Source: JAEUMY01 sp033764435 (GTDB lineage Bacteria; Pseudomonadota; Gammaproteobacteria; Burkholderiales; Usitatibacteraceae). Taken from it: a stretch of 64,000 nucleotides of DNA. The stretch covers positions 1 to 64,000 of the forward strand of contig JANRIX010000031.1 in NCBI GenBank assembly GCA_033764435.1, read 5' to 3'. Made by a program: the position numbers and the translations under genes. Shown one piece after another: positions 25,100-33,577 of the stretch. How positions within the stretch are numbered: position 1 is the stretch's first letter; each line of letters starts with the position of its first letter. Under the pieces are notes generated by a model. That model saw only the letters and a list, made by a program, of their open reading frames with translations, did no database searches and was not told where the DNA came from.

Positions 25100-25729
25100 T
25101 TATGGAAGGTTCCAGCCGGCTTCTGACAGCAGTTCGGTGAGCGCAATCAGCGGTAGCCCGATGAGTGCGGTTGGATCGGGCGTAGACATGTCTGCCAGCA
25201 AGGTAATGCCGAGACCCTCCGACTTGGCGCTCCCGGCACAGTCATAGGCGGGCTCGAGATCCAGGTACCGTTGTATGGTCTCTGGTGTCAATTTCCGATA
25301 GGTGACCTGCGTTGTGACGATACGTTCGTGCGCCGTGCCGTTGACGAGCAGGCACACGGCAGTGTGGAAAGCCACTTGTCTGCCGGAAAGCTGCATGAGC
25401 TGCGCCTCGGCCCCTCGACGACTTCCGGGTTTTCCGATGGGTTCGCCATCCAGGTCGGCCACTTGATCCGAGCCAATCGTCCAGGCGCCGGGGAATGCAT
25501 CGGCGACGGCCGTGGCTTTGGCAAGGGCCAGCCGTGCTGCAGTTTGCCGGGTGCTTTCGTGGGCGAGAGGCGTTTCGTCAATATTTGGGACCGCGACAAC
25601 AAAGTCCAGACGCAGCCTTCGCAATAATTCCGCCCGATAACGTGATCCGGACGCCAACACCAACCGTGGGGGATTCAATGGATAAGTCTTTGACAAAGTT
25701 GGGAAAAGAATATAACATGCGCGCCGCAT
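25100..25729 (-). CDS. maf: Maf-type nucleoside triphosphate pyrophosphatase
   Basis: House-cleaning pyrophosphatase for non-canonical or modified nucleotides, also linked to septum inhibition. Motifs are LVLASGSRYRAELLRRL, NIDETPLAHES, GSDQVADLDGEPIGKP (catalytic Asp) and the C-terminal AGSAKSEGLGI. The start is uncertain: ATG 25729 is the nearest in frame, but TTG 25678 gives the usual N-terminus directly before PPRLVLAS and 192 residues. With either start the opposing yceD promoter lies in or beside its 5' end. Confidence 0.9.
   Translation of the reverse strand: MRRACYILFPTLSKTYPLNPPRLVLASGSRYRAELLRRLRLDFVVAVPNIDETPLAHESTRQTAARLALAKATAVADAFPGAWTIGSDQVADLDGEPIGKPGSRRGAEAQLMQLSGRQVAFHTAVCLLVNGTAHERIVTTQVTYRKLTPETIQRYLDLEPAYDCAGSAKSEGLGITLLADMSTPDPTALIGLPLIALTELLSEAGWNLP
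25690..25718 (+). promoter_or_regulatory. Promoter of the yceD-rpmF-plsX-fab operon
   Basis: A perfect TTGACA (25690-25695) with TAACAT 17 bp away (25713-25718), or the better box TATAAC (25711-25716) at 15 bp. Transcription would begin near 25724, favouring the yceD start at 25764 over the ATG at 25728. Confidence 0.65.
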
Positions 25730-25763
25730 GACCAAAGCAGACATCGCAGGGAACGGATCAGTC

Positions 25764-26279
25764 ATGATCCGCAATCTCGACAGCTTTTCCCGCCTGAAGC
25801 AGCAAGATTCCGGTTCGTTGCCCATCGAGGGCATGGAGCGGCTTGCAGACCTTGTGCTGTCCCCGGAAGGGGACGTTCACTATGTCGCATCGGGCCGCAT
25901 CGTTACCGGTGCGGACGGCACGGTTTTGCGCAAGTTGTTGCTCAGGGTTAAAGGTTCTCTGCTGTTACCGGGTGAAAGTCCGGATTCGACATGGACCCAT
26001 GAACTGAACATCGAGCGGGTGTTTGTGCTGGTTCGCAATGAGGCAGAGTTGCCGCCGTTGGAAGACGAACCGGAAGACGAGGATTATCTGGTCGCGGACA
26101 GGGAATTGAATCTGTCCGAACTGGTGGAAGATGAAGTGCTGCTGGATCTGCCTGTCAAAGCCGATGGCATTGCGGGTGGCTCGGAATCGAGCAGCGCCGA
26201 TTTGATCGGGGAGCCTGGTGACGTGGAGCGGAAACATCCCTTCGCGGCTTTGGCGGCCCTCAAGAAACAGAATCACTGA
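25764..26279 (+). CDS. yceD: YceD family protein (DUF177), large-subunit-linked
   Basis: A 171-residue acidic protein starting MIRNLDSFSRLK. The family is known for its position before rpmF and for a role in 23S rRNA accumulation. The family core is recognisable in HYVASGRIVTGADGTVLRKLLLRVKGSLLLP and the acidic EPEDEDYLVADRELNLSELVEDEVLLDLPV. The usual zinc-like Cys-x2-Cys of some members is absent. An ATG at 25728 would add 12 residues but lies only a few bases from the predicted transcription start. rpmF follows after 14 bp. Confidence 0.85.
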   Translation: MIRNLDSFSRLKQQDSGSLPIEGMERLADLVLSPEGDVHYVASGRIVTGADGTVLRKLLLRVKGSLLLPGESPDSTWTHELNIERVFVLVRNEAELPPLEDEPEDEDYLVADRELNLSELVEDEVLLDLPVKADGIAGGSESSSADLIGEPGDVERKHPFAALAALKKQNH

Positions 26280-26293
26280 TAAGGAGAATTACC

Positions 26294-26473
26294 ATGGCAG
26301 TTCAACAAAACAAGAAATCGCCCTCCAAGCGCGGCATGCATCGCGCTCACGATTTCCTGACCAATCCGCCGCTGGCTGTTGAGCCCACGACGGGTGAAAC
26401 CCATCTGCGTCATCACATCTCCCCGTCCGGCTTCTACCGCGGGAAGAAGGTCCTGAAGACCAAGGCCGACTGA
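26294..26473 (+). CDS. rpmF: 50S ribosomal protein L32 (bL32)
   Basis: Fifty-nine residues: MAVQQNKKSPSKRGMHRAHD, then LTNPPLAVEPTTGE and HHISPSGFYRGKKVL. The basic N-terminus with SPSKRGMHR is diagnostic. It has AAGGAG 8 bp upstream of the ATG. The zinc cysteines of some bL32 forms are replaced (C-minus type), so it does not need zinc. Always found before plsX in this gene order. Confidence 0.97.
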   Translation: MAVQQNKKSPSKRGMHRAHDFLTNPPLAVEPTTGETHLRHHISPSGFYRGKKVLKTKAD

Positions 26474-26531
26474 TCATCCCTCACTGCACGGGCCGCATTC
26501 GTAAGAAGCCCGCAATGACCTGCACCCCGCA

Positions 26532-27614
26532 GTGAGTACAACCGGCCCCATCACCATTGCGGTTGACGCAATGGGTGGTGATCATGGTCCGACCGTCACC
26601 GTCGCCGCGGCGCTCGATTTCATCGGGCGCTCAGGCGACGCTCGTGTTTTGCTGGTCGGCCAAACTGACGCAATCCAGGCCGCACTGCGTAAGGCCGGCG
26701 CATCGGATGTTCTCGCCGCCGACTCGCCGCGCCTGAGGGTCGTCGAAGCGCCTGAAGTGGTTGGCATGGACGAAGACATTCGTACGGCCATTCGCACCAA
26801 GAAGCGCTCGTCCATGCGTATCGCGATCGACCTTGTGAAGTCAGGCGAAGCACATGCCTGCGTTTCTGCCGGCAACACAGGCGCGCTCATGGGCACGGCG
26901 AAGTTCGTGCTGAAGACCTTGCCCGGCATTGATCGGCCCGCAATCTGTGCGGTGCTGCCCTCGCGCAAGGGCGCTGTGTATGCGCTTGACCTCGGTGCCA
27001 ATGCTGAATGCGAACCAGAGCACCTGCTGCAGTTCGCCATCATGGGCGCGATGCTGGCGAGCGCGGTGGAAGGCAATCCCAATCCGAGCGTTGGACTGCT
27101 GAATATCGGTTCCGAGGACATCAAGGGCAACGAGTCGGTAAAGAAGGCGGCTGAGCTCATCAAGCAGAGCCATCTGAATTTCTTCGGCAACGTTGAAGGC
27201 ACCGACATCTACAAGGGAACAACGGATGTGGTTGTCTGCGATGGCTTCGTCGGCAACGTGATGCTTAAAACCTCCGAGGGCCTGGCGAAGATGCTGGGTG
27301 ACTTTCTCAAGGAGGAATACACCCGCAGCCTGACCAGCAAACTGGCCGCGCTGATTTCCGCACCCATCATCCGGCGCTTCCGCAATCGCGTTGATCATCG
27401 GCGTTATAACGGTGCCGCCTTGCTTGGCCTGAAAGGCGTCGTGGTGAAGAGCCACGGATCGGCCGACAGCTTTGCCTTTCGCAATGCGCTCGAGCGAGCG
27501 GAGTCGGAAGTGCGCCATGGATTGCTTGCCCGCATCACCGGTGAAATCGAGCGCCTGCATCAGCAGGGTTTGTTGACACCTCGCGCCAACACTGATGCCG
27601 GAGAGGGCGCATGA
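26532..27614 (+). CDS. plsX: Phosphate acyltransferase PlsX
   Basis: Peripheral membrane enzyme making acyl-phosphate from acyl-ACP for phosphatidic acid synthesis. It begins at GTG 26532 with TIAVDAMGGDHGP, the family signature; SAGNTGALMG, GLLNIGSEDIKGNE and VVCDGFVGNVMLKTSEG are further conserved blocks. 360 residues. It overlaps fabH by 4 bp (ATGA), showing tight coupling to fatty-acid synthesis. Confidence 0.97.
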   Translation: MSTTGPITIAVDAMGGDHGPTVTVAAALDFIGRSGDARVLLVGQTDAIQAALRKAGASDVLAADSPRLRVVEAPEVVGMDEDIRTAIRTKKRSSMRIAIDLVKSGEAHACVSAGNTGALMGTAKFVLKTLPGIDRPAICAVLPSRKGAVYALDLGANAECEPEHLLQFAIMGAMLASAVEGNPNPSVGLLNIGSEDIKGNESVKKAAELIKQSHLNFFGNVEGTDIYKGTTDVVVCDGFVGNVMLKTSEGLAKMLGDFLKEEYTRSLTSKLAALISAPIIRRFRNRVDHRRYNGAALLGLKGVVVKSHGSADSFAFRNALERAESEVRHGLLARITGEIERLHQQGLLTPRANTDAGEGA

Positions 27615-28570
27615 CCTACGCGCGCATCATCGGCACGGGCAGCTACCTACCCGAGAAATGTGTGACCAACCACGATCTCGCGGCAAGCGTGGAAACCAGC
27701 GACGACTGGATCGTGAGCAGGACGGGTATTCGCCAGCGTCACATCGCGGCGGACAACCAGGTGACCAGTGATCTCGCGGCGGAAGCCGCCCGACGTGCCA
27801 TCGCCGCCGCCGGCATCGACAAGAATGACATCGACCTCATCATCGTCGCGACCAGCACGCCCGACATGGTTTTCCCGGCAACAGCCTGCATCGTGCAGGA
27901 GAAGCTGGGCATCCAGGGCGGCGCCGCGTTTGACATGCAGGCAGTGTGTTCAGGCTTTGTCTATGCGCTGGCCACGGCGGAAAAGTTCATCCGCAGTGGC
28001 GCCAACCGCTGCGCGCTGGTCATCGGCGCCGAGGTGTTTTCGCGCATCCTGGACTGGAATGACCGTTCCACCTGCGTGCTGTTTGGTGATGGCGCCGGTG
28101 CCGTGGTGCTGAAGGCGTCCGACTCGCCCGGCATCCTCTCGTCCCATCTTCATGCAGACGGCAGCTATCGCGACATCCTGGAAACGCCTGGCCATGTCGC
28201 GCATGGCCAGGTGACGGGCACACCGTTCCTCAAGATGGAGGGCGGTGCGGTGTTCAAGCTTGCAGTGCGCGTGCTGGAAGAAGTTGCACACGAGGCGCTG
28301 AACGCCAACGGGCTGACCGTGTCCGACATCGACTGGCTCATCGCGCACCAGGCGAATATTCGCATCCTTTCGCACACCGCAAAGAAACTTGGTCTGCCTG
28401 AAGAAAAACTCGTCGTGACGGTGGATCGTCACGCCAACACATCGGCCGCTTCCATTCCGCTGGCGCTTGATGTCGCGGTCAGGGATGGCCGCATCAAGCC
28501 CGGCCAACACATCCTGCTCGAAGGTGTGGGGGGCGGATTCACCTGGGGATCGGTACTGCTCAAATGGTAG
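27611..28570 (+). CDS. fabH: Beta-ketoacyl-ACP synthase III
   Basis: Starts fatty-acid synthesis by condensing acetyl-CoA with malonyl-ACP. The catalytic triad is Cys113 (AVCSGF), His in AHQANIRI, and Asn in DRHANTSAASI. 319 residues. The palindrome copy here coincides with the conserved active-site motif HQAN-(I/L)-R, so this one may be ordinary coding sequence. It overlaps both neighbours (4 bp and 7 bp). Confidence 0.97.
   Translation: MTYARIIGTGSYLPEKCVTNHDLAASVETSDDWIVSRTGIRQRHIAADNQVTSDLAAEAARRAIAAAGIDKNDIDLIIVATSTPDMVFPATACIVQEKLGIQGGAAFDMQAVCSGFVYALATAEKFIRSGANRCALVIGAEVFSRILDWNDRSTCVLFGDGAGAVVLKASDSPGILSSHLHADGSYRDILETPGHVAHGQVTGTPFLKMEGGAVFKLAVRVLEEVAHEALNANGLTVSDIDWLIAHQANIRILSHTAKKLGLPEEKLVVTVDRHANTSAASIPLALDVAVRDGRIKPGQHILLEGVGGGFTWGSVLLKW
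28352..28363. repeat. GCGAATATTCGC palindrome in the fabH active-site motif
   Basis: Exact copy encoding ANIR of the conserved HQANIR motif. Confidence 0.95.
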
Positions 28571-29508
28571 ACAACACGACATTGGCGCTGGTATTCGCGG
28601 GACAGGGTTCGCAGTCCATCGGCATGATGGCTGGATTCAGCGACGTGCCCGTGGTCGACGCCACGTTGCAGGAAGCATCGGACATTCTCAAGGTCGACAT
28701 CATCGGCATGCTCAAAGCTGGGCCCGAGGAAGCGCTGGCCCAGACGGTGAACACGCAGCCGGTGATGCTGGCAGCGGGTGTGGCGACATTTCGCGCATGG
28801 ACGTCGCTTGGCGGCCCCGCCGCTTCGTTCTACGCGGGACACAGCCTCGGCGAATATTCGGCATTGGTGGCAGCGGGCGCACTTGAATTCAAGGATGCAT
28901 TGCCGTTGGTCCGCTTCCGCGCAGAAGCCATGCAGGCTGCGGTGCCGGAGGGCACGGGCGGCATCGCAGCGGTGCTGGGTCTGGATGAGGCCGCAGTTCA
29001 ATCCGTTTGCGCGGATGCAGCCCAGGGCGAAGTGCTCGAGGCCGTCAATCTCAATTCTCCCGGGCAGACCGTCATTGCCGGCCATCGCACCGCCGTGGAG
29101 CGGGGCATGGCACTGGCCAAGGAGCGGGGCGCAAAGCGTGCGCTGATGCTGCCCATGAGCGTCCCTTCCCACTGCGCGCTGATGAAGCCTGCCGCCGAGA
29201 AACTGGAGGCATACCTGCGTGACGTCCCCATGAAGGCGGCGGTCGTACCTGTCATACAGAATGCCGACGTGCAGGCTTTCGCGACACCCGAGGAGATCAA
29301 GGCTGCATTGGTACGTCAGCTCCATCGACCCGTTCGCTGGATTGAAACCGTGCAGGCGCTCGCGGCCCGTGGTGCCACCACGGTAGGCGAATGCGTGCCG
29401 GGCAAGGTGTTGACCGGACTCAACAAGCGCATCGTGCCGGATGTACAGTGCGTTGCGCTGGCTGATGCCGCTGCAATGCGAACACTCATCGAAGGATCCC
29501 CGTCATGA
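28564..29508 (+). CDS. fabD: Malonyl-CoA:ACP transacylase
   Basis: Loads malonyl groups onto ACP. Motifs: FAGQGSQSIGM at the N-terminus, nucleophile Ser94 in GHSLGEYSAL, and the partner His in VPSHCALM. 314 residues. The GEYS codons form a one-mismatch palindrome (GCGAATATTCGG at 28850-28861), but this is a protein-conserved motif. Overlaps fabG by 4 bp. Confidence 0.97.
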   Translation: MVDNTTLALVFAGQGSQSIGMMAGFSDVPVVDATLQEASDILKVDIIGMLKAGPEEALAQTVNTQPVMLAAGVATFRAWTSLGGPAASFYAGHSLGEYSALVAAGALEFKDALPLVRFRAEAMQAAVPEGTGGIAAVLGLDEAAVQSVCADAAQGEVLEAVNLNSPGQTVIAGHRTAVERGMALAKERGAKRALMLPMSVPSHCALMKPAAEKLEAYLRDVPMKAAVVPVIQNADVQAFATPEEIKAALVRQLHRPVRWIETVQALAARGATTVGECVPGKVLTGLNKRIVPDVQCVALADAAAMRTLIEGSPS

Positions 29509-30263
29509 ATCAGGAAGTGAAGAAGGTTCTGGAAGGCGAGGTTGCCCTGGTGACTGGCGCCAGTCGAGGAATCGGCCGCGCCATCCTGATGGCGCTCGGA
29601 CAAGCAGGTGCCACGGTTGTTGGCACCGCAACGAGTGAGGCGGGTGCCGCAGCAATCACCGAAGCGATTCAAGCCGCCGGATTCAAAGGTGAGGGCAGGA
29701 TGCTGGATGTGCGCGATTCAGCGCAGATCGAGCCGCTCATCACCGCCATCCAGGGGCAGCATGGTGCGGTCAGCATACTGGTCAACAACGCCGGCGTGAC
29801 CCGCGACAACCTGCTTGCGCGCATGAAGGACGATGAGTGGCAGGAGACCCTCGATACCAACCTGACACCGGTATTCACGCTGTCCCGCGCCGTGCTGCGC
29901 GGCATGATGAAGGCGCGCAAGGGCCGAATCATCAACATTGCTTCCGTGGTGGGCTTCATGGGCAATGCCGGGCAGACCAATTACGTGGCCGCCAAGGCTG
30001 GCATGGTGGGTTTCAGCAAGGCACTCGCTCGCGAGGTGGGCAGCCGCAACATCACGGTCAACTGCGTGGCCCCCGGATTCATCGAAACCGACATGACCAA
30101 GGCGCTGGCCGAGGACCAGGTGAAGGCGCTGGTGGGTCAGGTGCCGCTGGGCAGGCTGGGCCAGTCGCAAGACATTGCCGAAGCCGTCCTCTTTCTGGCT
30201 TCGCCTGGAGCCGGTTACATCACCGGCAATACCCTGCACGTGAATGGTGGCATGTACATGTAA
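29505..30263 (+). CDS. fabG: 3-oxoacyl-ACP reductase
   Basis: NADPH-dependent reduction of 3-oxoacyl-ACP in the elongation cycle. The nucleotide loop TGASRGIGRA, NNAG, the catalytic Ser (NIASVVGFMG) and Y-x3-K (YVAAKAG) are all present, as is the terminal ITGNTLHVNGGMYM. 252 residues. A 116-bp gap follows before acpP and contains a one-mismatch palindrome (30284-30295). Confidence 0.97.
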   Translation: MNQEVKKVLEGEVALVTGASRGIGRAILMALGQAGATVVGTATSEAGAAAITEAIQAAGFKGEGRMLDVRDSAQIEPLITAIQGQHGAVSILVNNAGVTRDNLLARMKDDEWQETLDTNLTPVFTLSRAVLRGMMKARKGRIINIASVVGFMGNAGQTNYVAAKAGMVGFSKALAREVGSRNITVNCVAPGFIETDMTKALAEDQVKALVGQVPLGRLGQSQDIAEAVLFLASPGAGYITGNTLHVNGGMYM

Positions 30264-30379
30264 TTCGACCTGCGTCTGCCGGGACGAATATTCGCAATGT
30301 CTCGGTAATACGGCGTAGACCACGTTTTTGGTAAAATAGTCCGGTTTTAACTTTCAAAAAGCATCAGGAGGAAGTACAA

Positions 30380-30619
30380 GTGGAAAACATCGAAGCGCGC
30401 GTCAAGAAAATCGTTGCTGAGCAACTCGGCGTGGCCGAAGCCGACATCAAGAACGAATCCTCCTTCGTTGAAGACCTGGGCGCGGACTCTCTGGACAACG
30501 TCGAGCTGGTGATGGCTCTCGAAGAAGAGTTCGAGTGCGAGATCCCCGACGAGGAAGCAGAAAAGATCACCAATGTGCAGCAGGCGATCGATTACGTCCT
30601 CGCGCATCAGCCCAAGTAA
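30380..30619 (+). CDS. acpP: Acyl carrier protein
   Basis: Seventy-nine residues, acidic, with the phosphopantetheine site DSLDNVELVMALEEEF (Ser37). Start is GTG 30380 with AGGAGG about 10 bp upstream. TAAAAT at 30332-30337 is a plausible -10 for a separate acpP promoter, which would explain the gap and the high expression expected of ACP; no convincing -35 was seen. Confidence 0.97.
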   Translation: MENIEARVKKIVAEQLGVAEADIKNESSFVEDLGADSLDNVELVMALEEEFECEIPDEEAEKITNVQQAIDYVLAHQPK

Positions 30620-30696
30620 CACCGTTCATCTTCCATTCCTTGCGGCGGGCGCCCCGAGCGATCGGATCGCCTGTCCGCACCGTTTTTCTCCCTCCC

Positions 30697-31932
30697 ATGT
30701 CAAAACGTCGCGTAGTCGTCACCGGCCTCGGCATCGTGGCCCCGGTGGGTAACTCCTTGTCCGCTGCTTGGGACAACATCGTCAATGGCCGGGGCGGCAT
30801 TGGTCCGATCACCAAGTTCGATGCGTCGGCGCTGCCAACGCGCTTTGCTGGCGAGGTGAAGGGCTTCAATCCCGCTGACTGGATGTCCGCCAAGGAAGTG
30901 CGGCGGATGGACACCTTCATCCACTACGGTTTGGCAGTCGCCAAGCAGGCGCTGGACGATTCGGGACTGGTGATCACGGAAGAGAATGCGGTGCGCATCG
31001 GCGTCAACATGGGATCGGGCATTGGTGGCTTGCCGATGATCGAAGACACGGCTCGTGAGACCTTTGAGAAGGGGCCTCGCCGGATTTCGCCTTTCTTCGT
31101 GCCGGGATCGATCATCAACATGGTGGCGGGCATGGTGTCCATCCAGTACGGCCTCAAGGGACCGAACTATTCCATCGTCTCGGCTTGCACGACTTCCACA
31201 CATGCCGTGGGCGATGCTGCCCGCATCATCGAATATGGTGACGCCGACGTGATGGTTGCCGGCGGCGCTGAATCAACGATCAACCTGCTCGGTGTGGGCG
31301 GCTTCTGTGCCTGCAAAGCACTCTCGGAGCGGAATGACTCGCCGGAAACGGCATCGCGTCCCTTTGACAAGGATCGCGACGGGTTTGTGCTGGGAGAGGG
31401 CGGTGCAGCCCTGATCCTGGAAGAGTACGAGCACGCCAAGGAGCGCGGCGCGCGGATCTACGCTGAAGTCATCGGCTTTGGCATGAGCGCGGACGCGAAC
31501 CACATCACCGCACCCAGCATGGACGGCCCCAAGCGCGGCATGCAGGCGGCGCTCCGCAATGCCCGCGTCAATGCGGACGAAGTGCAGTACATCAACGCCC
31601 ACGGCACCTCGACACCACTTGGAGATGTGAACGAGACCGAGGCGATCAAGATCACCTTTGGTGACCATGCGAAGAAGCTGGTCGTGAACTCGACCAAGTC
31701 GATGACCGGACACTTGCTCGGCGCGGCCGGGGCCGTGGAGGCCGTGTTCACCACGCTGGCCATCCATCACCAGGTGTCGCCGCCGACGATCAACATTTTC
31801 AACCAGGACCCTGCCTGCGATCTCGATTACGCGGCCAACAATGCGCGCGAGATGAAGATTGATGTGGCCTTGTCGAACTCATTCGGCTTTGGCGGCACCA
31901 ACGGTACCCTGGCTTTCCGCAAGCTCGCCTGA
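30697..31932 (+). CDS. fabF: Beta-ketoacyl-ACP synthase II
   Basis: Elongating condensing enzyme. Catalytic Cys is in SACTTSTHAVGDA, and the two His in NAHGTSTPLGD and KSMTGHLLGAAGAVEA. Start at ATG 30697 (MSKRRVVVTGLGIVAPVG); the upstream open frame overlapping acpP is not used. 411 residues. No pabC lies between fabF and mltG, unlike E. coli. Confidence 0.97.
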   Translation: MSKRRVVVTGLGIVAPVGNSLSAAWDNIVNGRGGIGPITKFDASALPTRFAGEVKGFNPADWMSAKEVRRMDTFIHYGLAVAKQALDDSGLVITEENAVRIGVNMGSGIGGLPMIEDTARETFEKGPRRISPFFVPGSIINMVAGMVSIQYGLKGPNYSIVSACTTSTHAVGDAARIIEYGDADVMVAGGAESTINLLGVGGFCACKALSERNDSPETASRPFDKDRDGFVLGEGGAALILEEYEHAKERGARIYAEVIGFGMSADANHITAPSMDGPKRGMQAALRNARVNADEVQYINAHGTSTPLGDVNETEAIKITFGDHAKKLVVNSTKSMTGHLLGAAGAVEAVFTTLAIHHQVSPPTINIFNQDPACDLDYAANNAREMKIDVALSNSFGFGGTNGTLAFRKLA

Positions 31933-31952
31933 ACGCAGCCGGGGCGCACCAC

Positions 31953-32942
31953 ATGAGGCTGCTCAAGTGGGGTCTCATCCTGGTCGTTCTGGCTGCAGCA
32001 TTCCTTGGCTGGCAGGCATGGCAGTTCACCCAGACGCCACTCGTGCCGGCAAAGGTTCCATTTGAGTTCACTGTCAAGTCAGGCGCGTCGCTCAAATCGC
32101 TATCCGCGCAATTGACCGAAGCGGGTCTGCTGGACCAGCCGGAACCGCTCTGGCTGCTCGGGCGACTCACTGAGAAGACAGCGATACGCGCGGGCACCTA
32201 TCGACTGGAAAAGCCCATTCTGCCGGCTGAGCTGCTCGACAAGCTTGTTCGCGGCGATGTGGTGCCGGTCAGCATCCAGTTCATCGAAGGCAGCACGTAT
32301 GCTGAATTGCGCAAGGCACTGGCCGCACACAAGGACGTGCGCCAGACACTGGCGGGGGTGAGCGATGCCGAGCTGCTGAAGCGACTCGGGGCGGAGGAAA
32401 AGCATCCCGAGGGGTTGTTCTTTCCCGACACCTACTTCTTCGCAGCTGGCACGACCGATTTCGACGTGTTGAAACGCGCCCATCAGACCCTGAAGCAGAA
32501 GCTTGCAGACGCCTGGGCACAACGTGACGAAGGCCTGCCATATAAGTCCCCCTACGAGGCGCTCATCATGGCCTCGATCATTGAGAAGGAAACCGGGCGT
32601 GCGGACGAACGCACGACCATTTCCGCCGTGTTCATCAATCGCATGCGCATCGGCATGCGTCTTCAGACCGATCCCACCGTCATCTACGGCATTGGTCCGA
32701 CCTTCGACGGGAACATCCGCAAGCGCGATCTGCTCACCGACACACCCTACAATACCTACACACGTGATGGTCTTCCGCCCACGCCGATTGCGCTGGCGGG
32801 CTGGGGATCCATCATCGCGGCGGTGAAGCCCGCGCAGTCTGACCGGCTCTACTTCGTGGGCAAGGGGGATGGCAGCCACCACTTTTCCCGTTCACTTGAA
32901 GAGCACAATCGCGCCGTGGCGCGGTATCAACTCAAGCGATAG
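31953..32942 (+). CDS. mltG: Endolytic murein transglycosylase MltG
   Basis: Membrane-anchored lytic transglycosylase that cuts nascent glycan strands and limits their length. It has a single N-terminal transmembrane helix (residues 4-24), a LysM-like region, and the YceG catalytic block ALIMASIIEKETGRADERTTISAVFINRM with the catalytic Glu, followed by LQTDPTVIYGIG and NTYTRDGLPPTPI. 329 residues. The order mltG-tmk-holB is conserved with E. coli. Confidence 0.95.
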   Translation: MRLLKWGLILVVLAAAFLGWQAWQFTQTPLVPAKVPFEFTVKSGASLKSLSAQLTEAGLLDQPEPLWLLGRLTEKTAIRAGTYRLEKPILPAELLDKLVRGDVVPVSIQFIEGSTYAELRKALAAHKDVRQTLAGVSDAELLKRLGAEEKHPEGLFFPDTYFFAAGTTDFDVLKRAHQTLKQKLADAWAQRDEGLPYKSPYEALIMASIIEKETGRADERTTISAVFINRMRIGMRLQTDPTVIYGIGPTFDGNIRKRDLLTDTPYNTYTRDGLPPTPIALAGWGSIIAAVKPAQSDRLYFVGKGDGSHHFSRSLEEHNRAVARYQLKR

Positions 32943-32959
32943 CAACCACAAGGGCGCTC

Positions 32960-33577
32960 ATGCAACGTGGCAAGTTCATCACGCTGGAAGGCATCGACGG
33001 GGCTGGCAAGTCCACGCATCTCGGCTGGATCGCGGATCAGGTCAAAGAGGGCGGACACGACGTGCTGATGACCCGTGAGCCGGGCGGCACGCCCCTCGCT
33101 GAAGAACTGCGCGAGATGCTTCTACGCAAGTCCATGCATGCCGATACCGAAGTGCTGCTCATGTTTGCGGCAAGAGCGGAGCATGTGAGGACAAAAATCG
33201 AGCCAGCACTTGCAGCCGGAACCTGGGTGATTTCGGACCGATTCACCGATGCGACCTATGCCTACCAGTGTGGTGGACGCCGTGTTGCGACAGATCGCAT
33301 TGCGATACTGGAGTCCTGGGTACATGGAGACCTGCAGCCGGATGCGACATTCCTGTTCGATGCACCGCTCGATCTGGCGCGTGCACGGGTCGCGCAGGGC
33401 ACACCGGACCCCGACAAGTTCGAACGCGAGCAGGCCGAGTTCTTTGGCCGTGTCCGGGACATGTATCTCAACCGTGCTGCTTCGTCGAATGGGCGTACCC
33501 GGGTGATCGATTCCAGTCAGCCCATTGCGAATATTCGCGAGGCGCTGGCAGGACATCTGGCGGGCCTGCTCAAGTGA
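32960..33577 (+). CDS. tmk: Thymidylate kinase
   Basis: Phosphorylates dTMP to dTDP. P-loop EGIDGAGKST, TREPGGTPLAE, and DR(F/Y) box ISDRFTDATYAYQ are present; the LID region contains the Arg-rich loop. 205 residues. The C-terminal part carries a palindrome copy. Overlaps holB by 4 bp. Confidence 0.97.
   Translation: MQRGKFITLEGIDGAGKSTHLGWIADQVKEGGHDVLMTREPGGTPLAEELREMLLRKSMHADTEVLLMFAARAEHVRTKIEPALAAGTWVISDRFTDATYAYQCGGRRVATDRIAILESWVHGDLQPDATFLFDAPLDLARARVAQGTPDPDKFEREQAEFFGRVRDMYLNRAASSNGRTRVIDSSQPIANIREALAGHLAGLLK
33527..33538. repeat. GCGAATATTCGC palindrome near the tmk 3' end
   Basis: Exact copy read as ANIR (PIANIREAL) 13 codons before the stop. Confidence 0.95.

Noticed and set aside
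19908..28351. Palindrome-free interval as a horizontally acquired island
   Set aside because: It includes core genes (rpmF, plsX, maf), and a gap of this size is only mildly unusual for 28 sites in 64 kb.
28850..28861. Near-palindrome in fabD as evidence for the repeat family
   Set aside because: It encodes GEYS of the conserved active-site block GHSLGEYS, so protein constraint explains it; it is not used in the main count.
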